The position numbers and the translations under genes are program-made. This document shows, one piece after another, positions 58,116 to 64,000 of a stretch of 64,000 nucleotides of DNA. The stretch is from Trichomonas vaginalis G3 (Eukaryota > Parabasalia > Trichomonadida > Trichomonadidae): assembly GCF_026262505.1 (NCBI RefSeq), contig NC_067203.1:10664001-10728000 (forward strand). The letters run 5' to 3'. Under the pieces are notes generated by a model. That model saw only the letters and a list, made by a program, of their open reading frames with translations, was not told the DNA's origin and ran no database searches. Position 1 is the first letter of the stretch; every line of letters starts with the position of its first letter.

Positions 58116-60149
58116 ATGGATGACAGCTTAGATCTTGGCGAATTAGATATTACCACAAAGGATGTTGATTTCGATGAGATGGAGCAGGATATTCAGAGAT
58201 TTGCATCTGAACCATCTGTTCGTAAAGTTCTCGAAGTTGGCGTCGATCTACAAAACTATTCTGCACAAATCAAAAAAGAATTAGACGATATTGAGTCTGC
58301 TTCAATAGAGGATTATCTCAGACAAATTCCAAGAGTTGATTCACTTCATGAAGAAATTATGGCTTGCGACAAAACATTAGAAGCAATGGAAGACCTTCTT
58401 GTAACATTCAAAGGATCTCTAGGTCAATTATCTACAGAAATTTGCAGTTTACAAACTAGATCTCAAGAAATTTCTATGAAGCTCGAAAACAGAAAATCTT
58501 TAGACAATTTCTTGGGCGAATTCGCACGAGAAGTTGCAATTACAAAAGATTTTACAGATGCAGTTACAAATACTGAAGCTGGTCCAAATTATGTCAAAAT
58601 TATTGTCGAACTTGGCAACAAATTAAAATTCGTGCAACGTCCCGATATAAAAACTACACCAGCTGCGCATGAAACTCATGCAAAATTCGAGCAGCTTAAA
58701 GGAAGAGCTTCAGAAAAAATCAGAAAATGGATGAACCAAGAGATCACAAAAATCCGCGACAACTTCCCAGATGATCAAATGGCCATCCAAAATTCACTCC
58801 TCAGATGCCAGCCCCTTATCAAATTCATCAAAGAATTCGATCCAAGTACTGCTGACTCAGTCGAAAGCTATTACGCAGACGTTCTTTCAAAACTTTACTT
58901 AGAAGTCTACAAGTATACCTGCAAGAATTCTCTCCGCAAAATGGCTCAAATCTCTATGTCCCCAGAAACTATTGTTCCTACAATGCAAAGGGCATTTTTC
59001 AAGAAGAAACTTGCTCCCGGTGAATCCACCCTCTTCTTTTCACTCGGCGAACGTGAAAAACTTCTTGATGATATTCTTGCACCTCCACAAGTCTTCGAAG
59101 AAGGCTCTTTCCCAATTGAATCACTTCTCCGCAGTGTATACCAGAAGCTCATCGACACTGTCACTGCAGAACATGCTTTCGCGTCCTACTTTTTCGATGA
59201 TGACAACATTACAACAACGATATTTACGGCCACGACCAAATATCTCGAGAGCTTTTTCGATGAGCTCCTTCCACGTATAACCGATCCAATCTGCACCATT
59301 CTCCTTCTCCGCATCATACAAGCCGAGAAGAACGAAATGAGCCGCAGGAGATGTTTCAAAATCAACACACATCTCCAAACAGTTGCAAAGAAACTTGCTG
59401 ACAGATTCCATGCGATTTGCAACAACAACATTCAGAGTTTGGAGCAGTGCGATCCTGTTGTTTTCATGGAAAATGAACAAACAGCACATCACGCGAATGC
59501 AATGACAAAGAGATTCTCCGAATTCGCACGTTCTCTTTCATTACTTCTTGATGACGAAGTTGCGGAAATTGCTGTTCCTGATATGCATGGAATTTCTGCT
59601 TCTGTCATTGATCTCCTTGAAAGAACATCGAAAGAGTTCAAGACTGTTGAATTGAATGTCATTTTCTTGATCAACAACTACTGCGCGATTCTTGCAACGA
59701 TGAAGACAATTGAAGGATGTCCTCTTCTTGAATTATTCGAGCAGAAATATGTTGATTGCGTCGAGCATTTCGTTGACTTGCAGTTGTCATTAAACTTCAA
59801 GGATTTGTTCAACATCGTAAGGAAAGCATTTCATAAACTTGATTCTCAAGAACCAGTTAAAATTGATGTTATCGAAAAAGAGCTTAAGGAAATCGCTCTT
59901 GATTTCAAGGATAATCATGTTGACAAAGTCAAGAAAATCGCTGAACTACAGTTCCATAAGTTTGGCGACTTTAATTCTGCAAGAGAAATTCTTATGCAAC
60001 TTGCAAAGAGATTAGTTTTGTACTGGGCTAAGTTTGACCAGCTTTGCAAGTCAACAATTAAGGGTCCTATTCCTCCATGGCTCCAGAATATTGTTTCTCC
60101 TCAACAAGTTGTATTAAATATCCGCCCAATCACTGAGTCTTTCTGCTAA
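58116..60149 (+). CDS. VPS52: VPS52, subunit of the GARP/EARP tethering complex
   Basis: 677 codons from ATG at 58116; an upstream in-frame TTG is not used. Residues about 70-130 form the conserved coiled coil (VDSLHEEIMACDKTLEAMED, then GSLGQLSTEICSLQTRSQEI and RKSLDNFL), which matches VPS52. Later landmarks are YYADVLSKLYLEVYKYTCKN, STLFFSLGERE, FPIESLLRSVYQKL and ELNVIFLINNYCAIL, all in family order. VPS52 pairs with VPS51, 53 and 54 to tether endosome-derived vesicles at the trans-Golgi. No lesion. The upstream region is shared with the chromodomain gene. Confidence 0.9.
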   Translation: MDDSLDLGELDITTKDVDFDEMEQDIQRFASEPSVRKVLEVGVDLQNYSAQIKKELDDIESASIEDYLRQIPRVDSLHEEIMACDKTLEAMEDLLVTFKGSLGQLSTEICSLQTRSQEISMKLENRKSLDNFLGEFAREVAITKDFTDAVTNTEAGPNYVKIIVELGNKLKFVQRPDIKTTPAAHETHAKFEQLKGRASEKIRKWMNQEITKIRDNFPDDQMAIQNSLLRCQPLIKFIKEFDPSTADSVESYYADVLSKLYLEVYKYTCKNSLRKMAQISMSPETIVPTMQRAFFKKKLAPGESTLFFSLGEREKLLDDILAPPQVFEEGSFPIESLLRSVYQKLIDTVTAEHAFASYFFDDDNITTTIFTATTKYLESFFDELLPRITDPICTILLLRIIQAEKNEMSRRRCFKINTHLQTVAKKLADRFHAICNNNIQSLEQCDPVVFMENEQTAHHANAMTKRFSEFARSLSLLLDDEVAEIAVPDMHGISASVIDLLERTSKEFKTVELNVIFLINNYCAILATMKTIEGCPLLELFEQKYVDCVEHFVDLQLSLNFKDLFNIVRKAFHKLDSQEPVKIDVIEKELKEIALDFKDNHVDKVKKIAELQFHKFGDFNSAREILMQLAKRLVLYWAKFDQLCKSTIKGPIPPWLQNIVSPQQVVLNIRPITESFC

Positions 60150-60228
60150 TAGCAAAAAGTACAAAAAAAATATATTCAAGAGTAAATATCCAAAGTGTTA
60201 ACTATTAAAAAAATGATATTATTTTTTT

Positions 60229-60462
60229 ATGTCAAGCGAAAGTATTAAAATTGAGAGTGATCGTTTCCTGTCACGTTTTATTTACTTATTCAGTAAAATT
60301 AGGTTTTCTCTCTCTCAAGTTGAATTTAATGGAGGTTATAGTTTGGCATTGCAATTTATTCTTAGAATGAAGTCTCCATTTCATGTAGATAAGAATGAAA
60401 CATTGAAAATTATCAATTTTAAAGAAACCCAAATTCTTCAATATCTTCTAGCATTTCAATAA
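60229..60462 (+). CDS. hypothetical small protein, 77 aa
   Basis: ATG at 60229, TAA at 60460. Composition is not obviously random (FSLSQVEFNGGYSLALQFIL). Low confidence that it is a gene. Confidence 0.2.
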   Translation: MSSESIKIESDRFLSRFIYLFSKIRFSLSQVEFNGGYSLALQFILRMKSPFHVDKNETLKIINFKETQILQYLLAFQ

Positions 60463-60591
60463 TATACATGTTCCCATATTGTATTTGTTTGAAGTTTTAT
60501 TTAAATATCACCTTATGCGACAATAGTAAAATCTGTTGCATTATTTAAACATTGGCGATAATTATAGCCATCATCTTTCCTAAGTGATTAA

Positions 60592-60783
60592 ATGATCTTA
60601 GAGTATCTTAACATGACTGTATTTGTAAATGCAGAATCTGTGATTGTAAACCATTTGATTGTCAGTGGGTCTTTTGAAAATTTTCATTTTAGAAAAAAAT
60701 GTTATTTTGAGGTTACCATTCAAGATAGAAAAGCAATTATAAAATTTGAGAGAGATATGTGTCACTTTTACGAAAAATTTTGA
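60592..60783 (+). CDS. hypothetical small protein, 63 aa
   Basis: ATG at 60592, TGA at 60781; reads FENFHFRKKCYFEVTIQDRK. No family was recognised. Low confidence. Confidence 0.2.
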   Translation: MILEYLNMTVFVNAESVIVNHLIVSGSFENFHFRKKCYFEVTIQDRKAIIKFERDMCHFYEKF

Positions 60784-60963
60784 TCACCAATTTTTGAAAA
60801 TTTTTTCGGAACTCGCCCGACCGACTAAACAAACTTTCGAGGCGAAAATGGACCTTATTAAATCCTGATTTTATAAATCTCATTAAATGTACAAAATAAG
60901 AAAGTTGGTCTAATAAATTTGAAAAAAAAATCGAAAACCGCTTTTTAACATTTACAAAAAATC

Positions 60964-62181
60964 ATGAAACTCCAGATCAAAGGTAGCCAGAACAATAACT
61001 TCGATATTGAAGTTGAAGGTCCAGAGCTTACAATCGCTCAATTAAAGCAGAAAATTGCTGCAGAACGTAACCTTGATGCAACAAAAATCCGCCTTATCTA
61101 TTCCGGAAAGATCCTTGCCGATACAAACACTATTTCATTCTACAACATCCCTGATGGTCATGCCGTCCACATGGTTGTTTCTGGCAAGTCAGCAGCTCCT
61201 AAACCAGCCGAGCCAGCCCAACCAGCACCAGCTCCACAGCCAGCTCAGGTTTCAACACAGCCACTTCCAAATATGCAGTCACCACCACCACAGGCTAACC
61301 CATTTGCCGGATTAGGTGGATTAGGAGGAATGGGCGGAATGCCAGGAATGAACCCATATAACATGGATCCAAGCCAAATCTCCGCTATGATGAACAACCC
61401 ATTCGTTCAAAATATGATGAATCAGGTTATGGAAAATCCAGAAATGCTTCGTCAGATGCTTGACAGCAACCCAATGATCGCTAACAACCCAGCTGCTCGT
61501 GCTCAGATGGAAATGCTCTTACAGAACCCAGAAATGACGCGTGAAGCTATGAATATGTTCCGCAGCATGGGCGCTGGCGCTAACACAGGTGCAGGTGCAA
61601 CCCCAGCTGGTGGCGCAAACCCTAATGCCGGTGCTAATCCATTCGGAATGGACTGGAACTCTTTAATGAACAACCCAGAAATCCAGCGTCTTATGAACGA
61701 TCCACAGGCCATTCAAGATGCCATGCGTATGTTCGGTGATGGTGGATTTGGTGCAAATCCATTCTTCGGAGGCGCTCCAGCTGCTTCACCAGCTCCAGCT
61801 TCAACACCAGCTTCAGATGCAGACATCAAGCTCTTCTTCGATGCTACAAAACTCTCACAAACAGACGAGATCAAGAATAAACTCGCTACTACAAACGGCT
61901 CCAAGGCAATGAAGCAGTTCCTTGACTCATGCCGTGCCCTCAGAAAGGAAGGTATCAATGTCTTCCCAGATGTTGCTGATTTCGGAGCATCTGCAGCTCC
62001 AGCAGCTGGTGCAGCTGCTCACCCAGCTCCATCTGTCTCAAACGAGGAGAGATTCCAAGAGCAGCTCAAGATTATGAACGAAATGGGTCTCAATGATAAC
62101 GATAAGAACATCCGTGCTCTTCTTGCTTCCAACGGTAATGTTAATGTTGCTATTGAGAGAATTTTCAGTGGCATGCCATAA
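60964..62181 (+). CDS. UBQLN: ubiquilin/Dsk2-like ubiquitin shuttle protein
   Basis: 405 codons from ATG at 60964. Residues 1-74 are a ubiquitin-like domain (LTIAQLKQKIAAERNLDATK, IRLIYSGKILAD). Residues about 75-125 are a Pro/Ala/Gln-rich linker. Residues about 130-250 are STI1-like repeats rich in NP and Met (MMNNPFVQNMMNQVMENPEM, NNPAARAQMEMLLQNPEM). Residues about 360-405 are a UBA domain (FQEQLKIMNEMGLNDNDKNI, ALLASNGNVNVAIERIF). The family carries ubiquitylated clients to the proteasome. An extra UBA-like/helical segment lies at 290-330. No lesion; codon use is typical of a highly expressed gene. Confidence 0.92.
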   Translation: MKLQIKGSQNNNFDIEVEGPELTIAQLKQKIAAERNLDATKIRLIYSGKILADTNTISFYNIPDGHAVHMVVSGKSAAPKPAEPAQPAPAPQPAQVSTQPLPNMQSPPPQANPFAGLGGLGGMGGMPGMNPYNMDPSQISAMMNNPFVQNMMNQVMENPEMLRQMLDSNPMIANNPAARAQMEMLLQNPEMTREAMNMFRSMGAGANTGAGATPAGGANPNAGANPFGMDWNSLMNNPEIQRLMNDPQAIQDAMRMFGDGGFGANPFFGGAPAASPAPASTPASDADIKLFFDATKLSQTDEIKNKLATTNGSKAMKQFLDSCRALRKEGINVFPDVADFGASAAPAAGAAAHPAPSVSNEERFQEQLKIMNEMGLNDNDKNIRALLASNGNVNVAIERIFSGMP

Positions 62182-62807
62182 TCGATTTATTAAAACCTAG
62201 AATATTTTATTTAATTTTTCCTTTACCAATGAATCTGTGATTGAATCCTTTGGCATTTACAAAAGAAGCTTTGATTGAAAAATATGATAAGAGGAAATTA
62301 TTTAAATTAATTATTCTTCACAATTAATGTTTGGTTAAAAAAAAATAATTGTGATGTTAGAAAATATCAGAAAATATAATTTCGACTATATGATATAGTT
62401 TAAATGATAATAATGATTCAATTTGACTGATTTAAAAATGCATGAAAAGGCTTATATGATTGAAAAAAGATAAAATTATTGAAATTTTTGAATATTTTCA
62501 TTTTTGAATAAAAAATTAAGGGAAAAAGTAATTATTTTTCATTGCTTCTCTTATTATTGAATTTTTCATAATTTTAATCCTAAGTCTCATGTTAAGCTTC
62601 TGATCATCTACTCTATCAAGAGCCCAAATGTGAGTCCTTCTTTCGGGCACCATGAAATGTGAAGGAATATTTATATTTCATGGTGCGAATCTTGGTGATA
62701 ATATAGTTATAGACAAACAGCTCTTCATGCTGCAACAAAAAATTCATAGAACTATAATATTTATGAGATAATATTAGTATTTTAATAAAAACAAATATTT
62801 GAAGAAA
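62182..62807. other. convergent intergenic region
   Basis: AT-rich 3' regions of the ubiquilin and chromodomain genes. An inverted pair around 62647-62683 (GGGCACCATGAAATGTGAAG ... ATTTCATGGTGCGAAT) forms a hairpin with 12-13 bp arms. Confidence 0.5.
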
Positions 62808-63380
62808 TTATTTCCCGGATATTAATGCTAATAATTCAGCTTTTTCTTTGGAGGAAAGTCCTTTTGCCTTTACTTCGTCGAATACTTTTGCCATCTCTTG
62901 GTTGTAGAATTGATAAAATTCTTCCTTGTAATTCTTTATTAAATCTTCTCGAGTAGCATCTTCAATCTTAGTATTTCCAGGATAAATGACTTTGAAATGA
63001 TTATCGTCGATTAATTCGAGAATTCTGATCTTTTGACTAACTGCAGGAGTTAAAGGCACAGTATTTGCTTTAGCATGCTTAATATGTATTTCTGTTATTT
63101 CATCGTCAGACTCATGAGGCTGTTCTTTTGGATCTAAGTTAGGCTTCAAGTCAGATGGATTTTGTTTGTTTATATACGAAATAATTGGTTGCATATTTGT
63201 AATCCTACTGCTACTTATCCAAGCATCATATGGAAAATTTTTCGTATCCATATATCTGACTAAATATTGAACTTCTCCTTTTACAACACGATGCTTCAAG
63301 ATGTATTGAATTGATGGGGACGTATTGTTTGATAAGGTCCAAGCCAGAAATTGTTCATGAGTTAATGATTCCTCTTGCAT
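62808..63380 (-). CDS. chromodomain protein
   Basis: 190 codons from ATG at 63378-63380. Residues about 22-72 form a chromodomain (IQYILKHRVVKGEVQYLVRY, YDAWISSSRITNMQPIISYI), with aromatic cage candidates Y25, Y38/Y42 and W54. A polar linker follows, and residues about 118-190 form a second beta/helix region (KIRILELIDDNHFKVIYPGN) that could be a chromoshadow-like or MBT-like fold. Chromodomains read methylated histone tails in the nucleus. Length is typical of HP1-like proteins. Upstream DNA is an inverted duplicate of the VPS52 upstream region. Confidence 0.75.
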   Translation of the reverse strand: MQEESLTHEQFLAWTLSNNTSPSIQYILKHRVVKGEVQYLVRYMDTKNFPYDAWISSSRITNMQPIISYINKQNPSDLKPNLDPKEQPHESDDEITEIHIKHAKANTVPLTPAVSQKIRILELIDDNHFKVIYPGNTKIEDATREDLIKNYKEEFYQFYNQEMAKVFDEVKAKGLSSKEKAELLALISGK

Positions 63381-64000
63381 ATTAACGATTATTTTGAACT
63401 CAAAAAATAGTTCTATTGAAAGATCTATTAAGAAAGTTCATAGTAAATATGATATACAATCACCTGAGAAGTAGCCACAATTCTAAGAACATGCGATTAT
63501 GGGTAGATTTATGATAGAATTTCAATATCATTGTCAAAGTATATATGTAAAATCGATACTTTGAAAATCTATACATGTTTGACCTTAAGTAACAAATTTA
63601 TCCCCTTTTACTATTGATCATTCTCACACAGCCTCCCTTATATTGGATTTCAAATAAAATTTATAAAATCTGATCATTATCCATCCGATTTTATGAACTA
63701 TCCTCATCTGAATTAGTCAATTTCTATTGATACTCAACCGACTGCAAAACAGCCATGAACATCAATAGACATAAGTAAATTATGAAAATCATTCTTTATT
63801 TTTTAGATAAGATAAAGTAATTGTTAGCAATTTAGTTTTTAACGCTTATTAAATCAAATGTTCTACTTTATTATGAGCAATCATGTAGATAATTGACAGC
63901 TCTGAATGTTTCTACTTTTGTGATTTGAGAAATTTCATAAGATAATACTTTTTGTATTCGAACTCTTGCATACTCAAGTATATACATATATAAAGAAAAC
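63381..64000. repeat. inverted duplicate of the VPS52/Maverick-target region, unoccupied
   Basis: Reverse complement of 57538-58020 followed directly by the reverse complement of 33297-33404, with a single TGTCAA at the junction (63893-63898). It therefore carries the Maverick target without the element. The duplicate continues past the window end. Confidence 0.92.

Larger units (their letters stand above)
60150..60960. other. intergenic stretch with two short unassigned frames
   Basis: Frames at 60229-60462 (77 aa, MSSESIKIESDRFLSRFIYL) and 60592-60783 (63 aa, MILEYLNMTVFVNAESVIVN) start with ATG but match nothing recognised. They could be remnants of a repeated gene family. Otherwise AT-rich. 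Confidence 0.35.

Noticed and set aside
58946-59677. Several 60-120 codon frames antisense or out of frame to VPS52
   Set aside because: Shadows of a well-conserved gene; no independent support.
61055-61958. Frames overlapping the ubiquilin gene
   Set aside because: Shadow frames caused by its Pro/Ala/Gln-rich codons.

Overview
The window reads as nuclear DNA of a trichomonad (Parabasalia; Trichomonas or Tritrichomonas type, species not settled). It is AT-rich. The host genes are uninterrupted by introns, start a few bases downstream of short leaders (one has a TCATT initiator-like motif 8-10 nt before the ATG), and sit among large Polinton/Maverick elements, a Tc1-like transposon and an IS481-like DDE transposase, a combination typical of this group. 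No rRNA, tRNA or CRISPR array was found.

Layout. 1 to about 8.6 kb: the right-hand part of a broken Maverick (fibre-like and collagen-like surface genes, jelly-roll-like structural genes, packaging ATPase), with a TA-flanked foldback MITE at or near its end. 9.1-10.1 kb: host CPSF6-like pre-mRNA 3' processing factor. 10.1-13.2 kb: AT-rich, no gene seen. 13.2-14.6 kb: frameshifted Tc1-like transposase. 14.95-20.2 kb: a composite region with an IS481-like transposase flanked by several arrays of perfect stem-loops and a 125-bp tandem array; hairpin modules recur in inverted orientation at its two ends. 20.4-23.1 kb: a TA-flanked element filled by a 1.8-kb minisatellite. 23.3-25.2 kb: three decayed host gene pieces (one Spc24-like, one perhaps Eaf7/MRGBP-like). 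25.2-26.0 kb: a second TA-flanked hairpin-array element. 27.6-33.1 kb: host genes for a secreted 27-residue-repeat protein, a PP2A B56 subunit and a frameshifted protein kinase. 33.4-57.5 kb: a Maverick with both terminal inverted repeats and a 6-bp target duplication but many broken genes. 58.1-63.4 kb: host VPS52, ubiquilin and chromodomain genes. The window ends in an inverted copy of the Maverick's target region that lacks the insertion.

The 24.1-kb Maverick carries a replication module (protein-primed DNA polymerase B and a superfamily 3 helicase), a virion module (major capsid, jelly-roll-like proteins, packaging ATPase, fibre-like protein), an integrase, a Dam-type adenine methylase, two HNH endonuclease copies in opposite orientation, and two KilA-N DNA-binding genes embedded in repeated GGTGA/TCACC arrays. 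It is treated here as a fossil.

The two signals that look least described are: (1) arrays of distinct perfect 50-60 bp stem-loops in four-hairpin cycles of about 250 bp, or two-hairpin cycles of about 119 bp, in which both arms of a stem change together; (2) the GGTGA/TCACC intergenic arrays of the Maverick, one copy of which has all five pentamers changed in concert to GGTAG/CTACC.
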